Of a stretch of DNA of 64,000 nt, positions 44,456 through 53,482 are shown in pieces. The DNA comes from Bacillota bacterium (GTDB taxonomy: Bacteria; Bacillota; UBA4882; UBA8346): assembly GCA_029776205.1 (NCBI GenBank), contig JAKOTQ010000011.1, positions 1 to 64,000 on the forward strand, read 5' to 3'. The stretch's first letter is position 1, and each line of letters starts with the position of its first letter. Position numbers and translations under genes: made by a program. A model generated the notes under the pieces. It was not told the DNA's origin, searched no databases, and saw only the letters and a program-made list of their open reading frames with translations.

Positions 44456-45190
44456 TTATTCCATACTGACCGACAATCCCGAAATCAGTTCTTCCGGATT
44501 CACTGCCTGATTATCCCGGTAAACGGCAAAATGAATACTGGGCTCTTCGGAAGCACATCCGGCAACACCGCTTGTCCCCAGGACAAAGCCCCGTATCACC
44601 TTTTCACCTTCCTGAACCGTAACCCGGGACAAATTGGAATACCGACTTTCCCATCCATTACCATGCTCGATACGAACGCTAAAACTGCCGTCAATTAACT
44701 CGTCCACATTTACTACCATACCGTCAGCGGCTGACAAAACTTTACTCCCGGGTGGAGCCGCGATATCCACTCCGGCATGGAGTTTCCATGAACCACCGGA
44801 ATTAACCCATTCAAAGGGTTTAATAACCGCTCCGGTCAAAGGACTCCGAAAGTCTTCAGGATTAAAATTAGGTTTTTCAATTTCTGTGGATTGAATTTTA
44901 CGAAGGTCCTTTTTAAGCAAATCGATCTCTTTCTTTAAGGCTTCGATACTTTCGACTCCAGTTCGGTTGTTTAAATCGGACCGCCATTGTTTTAACTGCT
45001 CATAGCCTCGACTTGGCCCGAACAAGTAGAAACCCAGAATAAAAGAGAGGATATAAACTATCCAATATCTGCCTTTCAGTAAAGGTGCTGTGCCTCTCCA
45101 AATTTGGCTGGCCATTTTTTTAATTCCCAACCATCGCTTTTGCATACTGACTTTCATATTCAACCAGACTCGCTGAGTTCTCTTTTTCAA
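44456..45190 (-). CDS. spoIIQ: SpoIIQ-like M23 domain protein
   Basis: 244 aa: basic cytoplasmic N-terminus, one membrane helix (YWIVYILSFILGFYLFG), a short coiled coil, then a LytM domain. SpoIIQ in the forespore binds SpoIIIAH across the intermembrane space during engulfment. The zinc ligands His and Asp are in LHAGVDIAAPPGS and the last His in SIHFAVY, but the HxH pair is SxH, so the catalytic His is missing. Position between spoIID and spoIIID supports the name. TTG 45190 follows GGGGTGAT; ATG 45220 has no site. Confidence 0.85.
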   Translation of the reverse strand: MKKRTQRVWLNMKVSMQKRWLGIKKMASQIWRGTAPLLKGRYWIVYILSFILGFYLFGPSRGYEQLKQWRSDLNNRTGVESIEALKKEIDLLKKDLRKIQSTEIEKPNFNPEDFRSPLTGAVIKPFEWVNSGGSWKLHAGVDIAAPPGSKVLSAADGMVVNVDELIDGSFSVRIEHGNGWESRYSNLSRVTVQEGEKVIRGFVLGTSGVAGCASEEPSIHFAVYRDNQAVNPEELISGLSVSME

Positions 45191-45241
45191 TTCGATCACC
45201 CCGAGTCTAGTCTTCACCATTTTAGGAAATTTTATCCGATC

Positions 45242-46183
45242 TCAGTATTTAATTTTACGAAAACCAATTCCCCGATAATAATGGCTCAGTATCTGTTGAT
45301 ACTTCCATCCCCGTTTGGCTAAACCATCAGCTCCATATTGGCACATCCCAACGCCATGCCCATACCCGGTTACTTTCATCTGTAACCCGGCCGGAGTTTT
45401 TTCAAGCTGAACCGCATTAGAGTTTAATTGAAATGCTCTTCGAAACTCCTGTCCATCGATTTGACGGGAACCGCAACTAAGGCGGATAACCCGGCCGCTT
45501 TGGGTTATTTCATCAACTTTAAGATTGCGAGCCTCATTGACCGAAAGCCGTAATCGTTTGGCCACCTCGTCCCATCCAAAAAAAAGATGTTGATGATAAC
45601 GAGGGGAATGGCTGTCCATTCCGCAGGAAACCTGCTGCAAATAAGGAACATCATGTTTCCACACATTAACAGCTGCCTCTGTACCTACTCCACAAGTGGA
45701 ATGAAATACTGCGTCGATGGGTTTCCCGTTGTAGACCATGACAATTCCCCGGGTTTCTTCCACTGCCCTCTTGATCTTGCGATAAAACCCGCCATACTCC
45801 CAATAACTCCACTTCGATTTAAGCTGTTTTGGGCTGAGCCATGCCTGACTTTCATTGGGATCATCGGAAAAATCGGCACTCTGATGATACCGGCTTCCTC
45901 TTCCCCCGAACCGTTTCATTCGGCCGACCGCCAACGTCCGCGCCGCTACTGCTTGAGCTTTTAAGGCTTCCAAGTCAAAACGGGCAGGCATTTCAGCCGC
46001 TAAAACCCCTACGAGATAATCCTCCAAGTCGAGCCGATACACTTTCTGCTCGGTTTGAGACACTAAAACCACAGGTAACGTCCTGACCAGTTCCGGCCTA
46101 TCGCTCATATACCGCATTAAAACGACAGGGCCCAGTCCCATCAACGTAAACAAAAGGAAATAAATAACGGATTTCGTAGACAG
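45242..46183 (-). CDS. spoIID: Stage II sporulation protein D
   Basis: About 313 aa: membrane anchor (SVIYFLLFTLMGLGPVVLM) and the SpoIID/LytB domain, a lytic transglycosylase that cuts denuded glycan strands during engulfment with SpoIIM and SpoIIP. Seen: LEDYLVGVLAAEMPARFDLEALKAQAVAARTLAV with the catalytic Glu, VFHSTCGVGTEAAVNVWKHDVPYL, GMDSHSPRYHQH and the C-terminal GYGHGVGMCQYGADGLAKRG. The ORF opens at ATG 46213, which has no ribosome site; GAGGAGGGG lies further in, six bases before a CTG at 46183, so I list that with caution. Confidence 0.94.
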   Translation of the reverse strand: MSTKSVIYFLLFTLMGLGPVVLMRYMSDRPELVRTLPVVLVSQTEQKVYRLDLEDYLVGVLAAEMPARFDLEALKAQAVAARTLAVGRMKRFGGRGSRYHQSADFSDDPNESQAWLSPKQLKSKWSYWEYGGFYRKIKRAVEETRGIVMVYNGKPIDAVFHSTCGVGTEAAVNVWKHDVPYLQQVSCGMDSHSPRYHQHLFFGWDEVAKRLRLSVNEARNLKVDEITQSGRVIRLSCGSRQIDGQEFRRAFQLNSNAVQLEKTPAGLQMKVTGYGHGVGMCQYGADGLAKRGWKYQQILSHYYRGIGFRKIKY

Positions 46184-46308
46184 TGAAATCCCCTCCTCGC
46201 CTTTGATCACCATATGCTTAATAAATAAAAAAAATTCCCCGGTTAATCCAGAGAATCACAGAACTATGATAAAATAAAGCCATAATGAAGCATTCAGGGA
46301 GTGATACG

Positions 46309-47751
46309 GTGAAATCCGGAAATTATCAAAGACCGCTAAACACAACTGAAACCTTAAACTTTAAAGAAATACCCCAATGGCTTATGGAATGTGCTCATAC
46401 TCTCCTCAGTCATGGTTTTCAAGCTTATTTAGTCGGAGGAGCGGTCCGCGATCTGTCGCTGGGGCTCACCCCCCAAGACTGGGATTTAACCACAGATGCC
46501 CTACCGGAAACTGTAGAAACCCTTTTTTCAGAAAGCTATCCTTCGGGGAAAAATTTTGGTACAATCACCGTTGTCCATCAAGGCCATCATGTGGAGATTA
46601 CGACGATGCGCCAAGACATCGGCTACAGTGACGGCCGGAGGCCGGATCATATCCTATTCACTCATGATATTCTCACCGACCTATCCCGGCGCGATTTTAC
46701 CATCAATGCAATGGCTTATGATTTCCGCTCCCAATTGCTCATCGATCCTTACAACGGACGCAAGGATCTCTACCACCGCCGACTTCAGACTGTCGGAGAA
46801 CCTAAGGAACGTTTTAAAGAAGACGGCCTTCGAATGTTCCGCTTCTTCCGGTTTTTAGCCACCATGGACCTTCGGCCTGATCCCAAAGCCCTCAAGGCGA
46901 TTCATCCCGATTTTGCCCAATGGCTCAGCGCCGAACGAATCCGCGATGAGTTGAGCAGGCTGTTAGTTGGGACTAATGTCCGATCAGCATTGGACCTCAT
47001 GGAGCAATCGGGCCTACTTACTCAGGTCATCCCGGAACTGAAAGTCCGTCAATTTAATCAAAGTTCCCTCTATCCCAGTCTGTGGCATCATCTTTTAGAA
47101 ACAACAGCTGCCATTCAACCCCGTTTAGAACTCCGTTGGGCTGCATTACTCCACGATGTGGCCAAACCCCTCACTTTTCAGCATGACGAAACCGGAGTTC
47201 ATCATTATCATCATGACCGCCTGGGAGCCGAACTGAGTCAGAAAATTCTCAGCCGATTGCGTTACTCTAAAGCCTTCATCCAATCGGTCAGCCATTTGAT
47301 CCAGTGGCATATGTTTCAACTCCCTTCCAACGCCACTGACGCTGCCATCCGCCGTCTGATCTATAGCGTTGGGCCTCAAGTTATTCCCGATCTGTTGGAA
47401 TTGAGACGGGCGGATATCGTAGCCACCGGACGTATTACACGTCAAACTTGGCACATCTGGAATGAACTCTCTGAACGAATTACTCTATTAGCAGCTGAAG
47501 CGCAATCCCCCCACACACAAAAACTGGCCGTAAACGGCCAGGATTTGATCGAACAGTTTCAGTTAAAGCCAGGCCCCCTCATCGGGAAGCTCCTGGCATA
47601 CTTAACGGATATCGTCATCGAAAACCCGGAATCCAATGAAAAAACTCAACTGCTCCACTTTGTAAATGATTATCTCCAAAAAAACCAGGGGCTTAATCTT
47701 CCATCTTCACATAATCCGCAGGATTCGGCTGGCTATCATCAATCTGATTAA
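46309..47751 (+). CDS. cca: CCA-adding tRNA nucleotidyltransferase with HD domain
   Basis: 480 aa. Adds or repairs the 3' CCA of tRNA. N-terminal nucleotidyltransferase head (AYLVGGAVRDLSLGLTPQDWDL with catalytic DWD, ARRDFTINAMAYD-like SRRDFTINAMAYD), ERIRDELSRLL in the neck, then an HD phosphohydrolase domain (ALLHDVAKPLTF, HHDRLGAELSQKIL). GTG 46309 follows GGGAGTG; the ATG at 46285 has no site. Its last 59 bases overlap the end of the convergent BON gene. Confidence 0.95.
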   Translation: MKSGNYQRPLNTTETLNFKEIPQWLMECAHTLLSHGFQAYLVGGAVRDLSLGLTPQDWDLTTDALPETVETLFSESYPSGKNFGTITVVHQGHHVEITTMRQDIGYSDGRRPDHILFTHDILTDLSRRDFTINAMAYDFRSQLLIDPYNGRKDLYHRRLQTVGEPKERFKEDGLRMFRFFRFLATMDLRPDPKALKAIHPDFAQWLSAERIRDELSRLLVGTNVRSALDLMEQSGLLTQVIPELKVRQFNQSSLYPSLWHHLLETTAAIQPRLELRWAALLHDVAKPLTFQHDETGVHHYHHDRLGAELSQKILSRLRYSKAFIQSVSHLIQWHMFQLPSNATDAAIRRLIYSVGPQVIPDLLELRRADIVATGRITRQTWHIWNELSERITLLAAEAQSPHTQKLAVNGQDLIEQFQLKPGPLIGKLLAYLTDIVIENPESNEKTQLLHFVNDYLQKNQGLNLPSSHNPQDSAGYHQSD

Positions 47752-48373
47752 CCACACGTTTAACACCTGTCACACTTCCGGCGATATCCACCGCCTCCAA
47801 AGCCACTTCTTTCGGAGTATTTCCGGACAGAGTGACTACCCCGTCATCCACCTTAACCCGGATTCGGCCTGGTATGATTGCCAATTCATCGGTTAAAACA
47901 GATTGAACCTGATTGGTAAGAGTCACATCATCAACGGTCTCGGCTACCTTCAGTAAACTACTGATTTCTCTGACCCCCCGGGCTTTGGCCGCTGTTTCCA
48001 GAGCTTCCTCCACTTCATTACAATTGGACACACTGCCAACCAACTGCACTTCACCGCCGACGACCCGGACTCCTACCGAATCGGGAACCTCAGGATTGGC
48101 CCGCAGCTCTTCACTGACTTCAAATGCCACGTCTTCATCGTCAATACCGCCATCCGTACAAACAGTAATATCGTTCTCAATCTTTTTAACCTCTGGAAAA
48201 CTGCTGATCAACTGTTCAGCACGGAGTTTTTCTTCCAACACATCTACAATACCCTGGACTTGAACCACCCCGTCCTGATATACCCTCACTTTTAAATCAT
48301 AAACCCCTAAGCCTTGATCTTCCTGTAGCTTCTGACAAATTTGCTCTGAAAGCATGTCGTGCTTAGCCGTCAA
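47693..48373 (-). CDS. Triple BON domain protein
   Basis: 226 aa with three BON domains in tandem: KVRVYQDGVVQVQGIVDVLE, VGVRVVGGEVQLVGSVSN and IRVKVDDGVVTLSGNTPKEV. BON domains bind phospholipid or ligands and usually follow a signal peptide; none is visible here, so it is predicted cytoplasmic. Acidic overall. TTG 48373 follows GGAGGGG by six bases. The 3' end overlaps cca by 59 bases on the opposite strand. Function unknown. Confidence 0.88.
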   Translation of the reverse strand: MTAKHDMLSEQICQKLQEDQGLGVYDLKVRVYQDGVVQVQGIVDVLEEKLRAEQLISSFPEVKKIENDITVCTDGGIDDEDVAFEVSEELRANPEVPDSVGVRVVGGEVQLVGSVSNCNEVEEALETAAKARGVREISSLLKVAETVDDVTLTNQVQSVLTDELAIIPGRIRVKVDDGVVTLSGNTPKEVALEAVDIAGSVTGVKRVVNQIDDSQPNPADYVKMED

Positions 48374-48433
48374 CCCTTTCCCCTCCTTTACCTTAGTTTT
48401 GAACGATCACCCCCTAAATTATGAATTTTTTAA

Positions 48434-48460
48434 AATAAAAAGAGGCTGTGTCAGCCTCTT
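48434..48460 (-). terminator. Terminator after serC
   Basis: Minus strand AAGAGGCTG-ACA-CAGCCTCTT followed by TTTATTTT, 23 bases past the stop. Confidence 0.9.
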
Positions 48461-48483
48461 CGAAAAATTCATCCCTATTTGGA

Positions 48484-49572
48484 TTATCCGTTTTTCTTCA
48501 CAAATTCTTTCATAAACTCCGCCAACGCTTTACAGCCTTCCACCGGCATGGCATTATAAATCGATGCCCGGATACCGCCGACGGAGCGATGGCCTTTCAA
48601 ACCGACCAATCCGTTTTTCGAACCTTCCGCCACAAAAGAGGCTTCCAACTCCTCGCTGGGCAGACGGAAGGTGACGTTCATCAATGAACGGTAATCTTTT
48701 TTAGCATGGCCTTTATAAAAATCAGGATATTCATCGATCACATCATAAATATACTTGGCTTTTTCCTGATTTCTCTGCTCCATCGCAGCCACGCCGCCAT
48801 TTTTCTTAATCCATTTCAATACCAGATTAACCATATACACAGCATAAGCAGGCGGAGTATTGTAAAGCGAATCATTCTCCACGAAAGTTTTATATTGCAA
48901 AATCGCCGGTAAGTCCGTATTGGCCTTCTCTAAAAAGTCAGGGTTGATAACAACGACCGTAACGCCAGCCGGACCAAGATTTTTCTGAGCACCGGCATAA
49001 ATCAGAGAAAATTGGCTGACATCAAATCGCCGTGACATAATATCGCTGGACATATCCGCAACCAGCGGCACTCCGCCAAAGGACGGCAATACCGGCCATT
49101 GAGTTCCGTAAATCGTATTATTGGAAGTCAAATGGACATACGCCGGAGAATCACTGAGTTTAATCTCATCCATCGTCGGTAACCGGTCAAAATTGCTCCC
49201 TTTTGTGCTGGCCGCAATATTTACCTTACCGACTTTAGATGCTTCTTCATAAGCTTTCTTTGCAAAACTACCAGTAACGATGTAATCGGCTTCCACGCCC
49301 GGTTTTAAAAAATTCAGGGGCAGAAGAGCAAATTGCAAACTGGCACCGCCACCCATAAACAACACCCGATAGTTGGCGGGCATATCGAGCAGCTCTTTCA
49401 TTAAGCTTTCCGTTTCAATTTGGATCGCTTCATAATCCTTGCCCCGATGACTCATCTCCAATAAGGACATTCCCTTTTGATTAAAATCTAAAAAACTCTG
49501 ACTAGCCTCTTCCAATACTTCCAGCGGTAACGTTGCTGGACCGGGGTAAAAATTGTAAACCCGTTCACCCAT
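48484..49572 (-). CDS. serC: Phosphoserine aminotransferase
   Basis: 362 aa PLP enzyme, second step of serine synthesis (3-phosphohydroxypyruvate plus Glu to phosphoserine); also used in pyridoxal phosphate synthesis in some bacteria. Seen: YNFYPGPATLPLEVLEEAS, LFMGGGASLQFALLPLN, VADMSSDIMSR, the PLP Lys in IYAGAQKNLGPAGVTVVVI and GHRSVGGIRASIYNAMP. ATG 49572 follows GGAGGAGGA; the track's 49680 start is rejected. serA is not adjacent. Has its own terminator. Confidence 0.97.
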   Translation of the reverse strand: MGERVYNFYPGPATLPLEVLEEASQSFLDFNQKGMSLLEMSHRGKDYEAIQIETESLMKELLDMPANYRVLFMGGGASLQFALLPLNFLKPGVEADYIVTGSFAKKAYEEASKVGKVNIAASTKGSNFDRLPTMDEIKLSDSPAYVHLTSNNTIYGTQWPVLPSFGGVPLVADMSSDIMSRRFDVSQFSLIYAGAQKNLGPAGVTVVVINPDFLEKANTDLPAILQYKTFVENDSLYNTPPAYAVYMVNLVLKWIKKNGGVAAMEQRNQEKAKYIYDVIDEYPDFYKGHAKKDYRSLMNVTFRLPSEELEASFVAEGSKNGLVGLKGHRSVGGIRASIYNAMPVEGCKALAEFMKEFVKKNG

Positions 49573-49822
49573 TTCCAATCCTCCTCCAAATCTGTGGCGT
49601 CTGCGTTCATTATATCTTTTTACAATCTTTTCTTCAAGAAATCCTTTACAATTCCTCCAATAAGTCACCCATGTAACCATTTGTTCACTAAACCGTAACC
49701 CAAACTCTGTTTATTTTGGGCTTTTATTTACTTATACTAAGATTATAGGAATTTACTAAAAGAAACAACTCTCTTTTTCATTGAAAATTCCTTCCCTTCT
49801 AACCACTTTTCCTTTCCAACCG
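49573..49822. other. Gap upstream of serC
   Basis: Probably holds the serC promoter; I cannot fix its boxes with confidence. On the plus strand a weak TATACT (49733-49738) precedes the hairpin at 49823, see findings. Confidence 0.3.
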
Positions 49823-49846
49823 GCCGCTCTCAGCGGCTGTTTTTTT
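49823..49846 (+). terminator. Plus-strand terminator-like hairpin without a plus-strand gene
   Basis: GCCGCT-CTC-AGCGGC-TGTTTTTTTATT. It points along the plus strand, where no gene precedes it for more than 2 kb. It could end a small RNA. Confidence 0.55.
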
Positions 49847-49869
49847 ATTCCCGTAACAGCCGACTTAAA

Positions 49870-49901
49870 AATAAAAATCCCTGGATAAATCCAGGGATTT
49901 A
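49870..49901 (-). terminator. Terminator of the liv operon
   Basis: Minus strand AAATCCCTGGA-TTTA-TCCAGGGATTT then TTATTTTTAAG; 30 bases past livF. Confidence 0.9.
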
Positions 49902-49931
49902 CTTATCTTCCTATAGTCATCTTGTATCCAA

Positions 49932-50636
49932 TCAACCGCCCAAATAGGCCTTTCGTACTGCTTCACTGGCAGCCAGTTCTTTGGCATCTCCGGATGAAAC
50001 AATTTTCCCGGTTTCCAGCACATAGGCCCGATTGGCAATAGCCAAGGCCATATTGGCGTTTTGTTCAACCAGCAAAATCGTAGTTCCAGTCCGGTTAATC
50101 TCCTGAATGATGGTGAATATCTCTTTAACCAACAGCGGTGCCAATCCCATGGACGGCTCATCAAGCAGCATCAGCTTAGGACGGGACATCAGTGTCCGGG
50201 CCATCGCCAACATCTGCTGTTCTCCTCCGCTCAATGTACCGGCCACCTGCCGATAGCGTTCCTTTAATCGGGGAAATTTCGCAAAAATCATCTCATAATC
50301 TTGCTTTACACCTTGTTTATCGCGGCGGATATAAGCACCCATCTCCAAATTTTCCATAACCGTCAAATTCGCAAAGATCCGGCGTCCTTCCGGAACTTGG
50401 GCCAAACCCATCTCCACGATTTTATTGGCAGGGACCTCCCGTAACGACTTCCCTAAAAACTCAATCTCTCCTGAATGAATGGGAATCAACCCCGAAACAC
50501 TATGCAACGTCGTCGTCTTTCCGGCACCATTGGCCCCGATTAAGGTCACGATCTCTCCTTCATTTACTTCAAAACTACAGTCATGAAGAGCATGGATGTT
50601 TCCATAGTAGACATTAAGCCCGCGAACTTTAAGCAT
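49932..50636 (-). CDS. livF: Branched-chain amino acid ABC transporter ATPase LivF
   Basis: 234 aa. Walker A GANGAGKTT, signature LSGGEQQMLAMART, Walker B LMLLDEPSMGLAPLL and switch LLVEQNANMAL, the LivF signature. Energises uptake of Leu/Ile/Val together with LivG. ATG 50636 follows AGGAGG and overlaps the livG stop by eight bases; the track start at 50657 lies deeper in livG. Confidence 0.95.
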   Translation of the reverse strand: MLKVRGLNVYYGNIHALHDCSFEVNEGEIVTLIGANGAGKTTTLHSVSGLIPIHSGEIEFLGKSLREVPANKIVEMGLAQVPEGRRIFANLTVMENLEMGAYIRRDKQGVKQDYEMIFAKFPRLKERYRQVAGTLSGGEQQMLAMARTLMSRPKLMLLDEPSMGLAPLLVKEIFTIIQEINRTGTTILLVEQNANMALAIANRAYVLETGKIVSSGDAKELAASEAVRKAYLGG

Positions 50637-51420
50637 GAAGGCCGACCTCCTCTCCAAGATATGCTTTGATCACTCGGGGGTCTTGACTGATTTGGGCCGG
50701 AGTGCCTTCGGCAATGGTCTGGCCGTAGTCCAATACGATAATTCGCTCACAAATCCCCATAACCAGACTCACATCATGTTCAATCAGTAAAATCGTCAGA
50801 TTAAACTTCTCTCGGATAAAACGAATCAGTTGGGTCAAATCCTGGGTTTCCTGAGGATTCATGCCGGCAGCTGGCTCATCGAGGAGTAGTAATTTAGGTT
50901 GGGTTGCTAAAGCTCGGGCAATCTCAAGTTTCCGTTGTTCACCATAAGGAAGGTTCTTAGCCAACTCTGCCTGTTTATGCCCTAAATTGAAAATTTCCAA
51001 AAGCTCAATCGCCTTTTTGGTAATCTCTGCTTCTTCCTTGAAAAAGGCCGGTGTTCGGAAAACAGCATCGAAGGTTTTATATTTCACATTAGAGTGATAG
51101 GCGATCCGAATGTTATCCAGAACCGTCAAATCTTTAAATAAGCGAATATTTTGAAAGGTCCGGGCCATCCCCATTTGTGTAATTTGAAAGGGTTTCATAT
51201 GCGTGGTGTTTTGAAATTTTCCGTTCTTATCGGCAAATTCTATTTCTCCGCTGGTCGGATGATAAACTCCGGTAATCATGTTAAATACGGTGGTTTTACC
51301 GGCGCCGTTTGGACCTATCAAACCCAGCAGTTCCCCTTCTTCCAGAGTCATATTAAAATTTGAAACCGCTTTCAATCCGCCAAATAGAATTGAAATATCC
51401 TTTACCCGTAATACTGTCAT
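50629..51420 (-). CDS. livG: Branched-chain amino acid ABC transporter ATPase LivG
   Basis: 263 aa. Walker A GPNGAGKTTVFNMITG, the LivG insertion TGMARTFQNIRLF-like sequence MGMARTFQNIRLFKDLTVL, signature PYGEQRKLEIARAL, Walker B LLLDEPAAGMNPQE and LLIEHDVSLVMGI. The start touches the livM stop, and the end overlaps livF. Confidence 0.96.
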   Translation of the reverse strand: MTVLRVKDISILFGGLKAVSNFNMTLEEGELLGLIGPNGAGKTTVFNMITGVYHPTSGEIEFADKNGKFQNTTHMKPFQITQMGMARTFQNIRLFKDLTVLDNIRIAYHSNVKYKTFDAVFRTPAFFKEEAEITKKAIELLEIFNLGHKQAELAKNLPYGEQRKLEIARALATQPKLLLLDEPAAGMNPQETQDLTQLIRFIREKFNLTILLIEHDVSLVMGICERIIVLDYGQTIAEGTPAQISQDPRVIKAYLGEEVGLHA

Positions 51421-52430
51421 TACCTTTCACCTGCCTTATCAACCTTTGACTGGCTTTGATTCTTTGATTTAAACAACCGTTGCCACAAGCCCAAAATCGA
51501 TATCTCCCGATTCCCCATCAATCCACTCGGACGGAATAACATGATGAAAATCAGCAATAATGGATAGATGACCAGACGGTAATCCTGTAAAAACCGTAAA
51601 AACTCTTGCAGGTAGGTGAGTACAAACCCGGCAATGACCGTTCCGGTAATGCTTCCCATACCGCCTAAAACCACAATAACCAAGAAGTCGACGGATTTCA
51701 AAAAGTTAAACATCGTCGGATTGAGATATCCAAAGAAAGGAGCATATAAACCACCACCGACGCCGGCAATAAAGGCCGAAATTGTAAAAGCATACATTTT
51801 ATAATAAAACACATTAATTCCCATAGCATTAGCAGCAATTTCATCTTCCCGCACCGAGAGTATCGCCCGGCCGTAAGAAGATTTGATCAAGTTACTCACC
51901 AGAATAATCGTAATGATCATCACGGAAAAAACCCACAGCAAAGAAAGAGCCGGCGCAAGTAATATATCCTCCGTAAAGGAAGGAATCCCTTTCAGGCCGG
52001 CCGCCCCTCCTGTAATTTGCTCTAGATTAATCATAATGACCCGGATAATCTCACCAAATCCCAAAGTAACAATAGCTAAATAATCTCCACGAAGCCGCAA
52101 GGTCGGAAATCCGATAACCAACCCAAACACTGCCGTCACCAAGCCACCGATCAAAATCGCCAAAAACATTGGGAGATTCAGCTTCATGATACAATAGGCT
52201 GTAGTATAAGCGCCAACCGCCATAAAACCAGCATGCCCCAGCGCCAATTGACCGGTAAATCCGGAAATTAAATTCAGGCTCAGAGCTACAATGACATTGA
52301 TCCCTGCCAAAGATAAAATCTGCGCAGTATATTCATCAATTACACCAAAGAATACCAGAGCCGTCATGATACCGGTGAATACCACAGCAATAGCCGCAAG
52401 CGTTAACCCATTTGCAATATTCTTCTTCAT
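51420..52430 (-). CDS. livM: Branched-chain amino acid ABC transporter permease LivM
   Basis: 336 aa with about nine membrane helices. Seen: LNLISGFTGQLALGHAGFMAVGAYTTA (LivM signature), LRLRGDYLAIVTLGFGEIIRV, SVREDEIAANAMGINVFYYK (coupling EAA-like segment) and VVLGGMGSITGTVIAGF. ATG 52430 follows AAGGTG and lies four bases past livH; the track's 52454 overlaps livH. Confidence 0.96.
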   Translation of the reverse strand: MKKNIANGLTLAAIAVVFTGIMTALVFFGVIDEYTAQILSLAGINVIVALSLNLISGFTGQLALGHAGFMAVGAYTTAYCIMKLNLPMFLAILIGGLVTAVFGLVIGFPTLRLRGDYLAIVTLGFGEIIRVIMINLEQITGGAAGLKGIPSFTEDILLAPALSLLWVFSVMIITIILVSNLIKSSYGRAILSVREDEIAANAMGINVFYYKMYAFTISAFIAGVGGGLYAPFFGYLNPTMFNFLKSVDFLVIVVLGGMGSITGTVIAGFVLTYLQEFLRFLQDYRLVIYPLLLIFIMLFRPSGLMGNREISILGLWQRLFKSKNQSQSKVDKAGER

Positions 52431-52434
52431 GCAA

Positions 52435-53334
52435 TTACACCTTCTCACTGACATTTTTACCGAGAATACCTGAAGGCTTCACAACCAATATCAAAATAAG
52501 AATCCCGAACGCAATGGCATCCGCCAGCTGCGATGAGATAAACCCTTTCGTCAAGGTTTCGGCAATTCCCATAATAAACCCGCCTACCATAGCTCCGGGG
52601 ATACTGCCAATGCCTCCAAGCACCGCAGCAACAAACGCTTTCAAACCGGGAATAATTCCCATATACGGTTCAACCTGCGGATAAGCGCTGGCAAAAAGTA
52701 TTCCAGCCGCTGCTGCCAAAGCTGAACCCAAAGCAAAAGTAAAGGATATAATCCAGTCCACATTGATCCCCATAAGGTATGCTGCCTGCCGGTCAAAAGA
52801 AACTGCCCGCATGGCTTTTCCGAGTTTAGTATAATTTACGATATAAGTCAATAAAAACATTAAAAGGATAGACACTACAAACACAATGATCTGAATCTGA
52901 CTGATATTGATATCTCCAATCGGAAAGTTCACTGTTTTAAAAGTCGGAAATTGCTTGGGATTGGGGCCAATCGCTTTAACCACCCGGGCTCCGTTTTCAA
53001 TAAAAATCGATACACCGATGGCAGTGATTAACGCATTGATCCGAGGCGCACTCCGTAACGGTTTATAACAGGTCTTCTCAATCACGATACCCACAGTCGC
53101 ACAGACAAGCATCCCCACCAACAAAGCAAGGATAAATGTTAGAGGGGTGACGCCATAGGCAGCCAAAACAAAGAAACCGCCAAACGCTCCCAGCATCAAA
53201 ATATCTCCATGGGCAAAATTAATCAACTTCACAATCCCGTAAACCATGGTATACCCCAATGCGAGTAGGGCATAAATACTTCCCAGGGAGATCCCGTTCA
53301 CCATTTGTTGTAAAAATTCATGTAAAAATCCCAT
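52435..53334 (-). CDS. livH: Branched-chain amino acid ABC transporter permease LivH
   Basis: 299 aa, about eight helices. Seen: GISLGSIYALLALGYTMVYGIVKLINFAHGDI, MLGAFGGFF, RAVSFDRQAAYLMGINVDW (coupling segment) and AVLGGIGSIPGAMVGGFIMG. Pairs with LivM as the membrane channel. ATG 53334 follows GAGGTGG. Follows livK after a gap with a hairpin. Confidence 0.96.
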   Translation of the reverse strand: MGFLHEFLQQMVNGISLGSIYALLALGYTMVYGIVKLINFAHGDILMLGAFGGFFVLAAYGVTPLTFILALLVGMLVCATVGIVIEKTCYKPLRSAPRINALITAIGVSIFIENGARVVKAIGPNPKQFPTFKTVNFPIGDINISQIQIIVFVVSILLMFLLTYIVNYTKLGKAMRAVSFDRQAAYLMGINVDWIISFTFALGSALAAAAGILFASAYPQVEPYMGIIPGLKAFVAAVLGGIGSIPGAMVGGFIMGIAETLTKGFISSQLADAIAFGILILILVVKPSGILGKNVSEKV

Positions 53335-53393
53335 AAACCCACCTCATTTATTCAACATCATTATCCGGATCTGGGGGCCCAATCCATTTTAAC

Positions 53394-53430
53394 AATAATG
53401 GGAGAATAGCTAGATTCTCCCATTATCGTT
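53394..53430 (-). other. Palindromic hairpin between livK and livH
   Basis: ATAATGGGAGAATCTAGCTATTCTCCCATTAT: arms of twelve pairs around a short loop, no long U-run. It may be a partial terminator or an mRNA-stabilising stem giving more LivK than permease. Confidence 0.65.
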
Positions 53431-53482
53431 CTATTCCAATTATACCATCACTTTGACATCCAATAAAGTTCGATTCTTTTGG

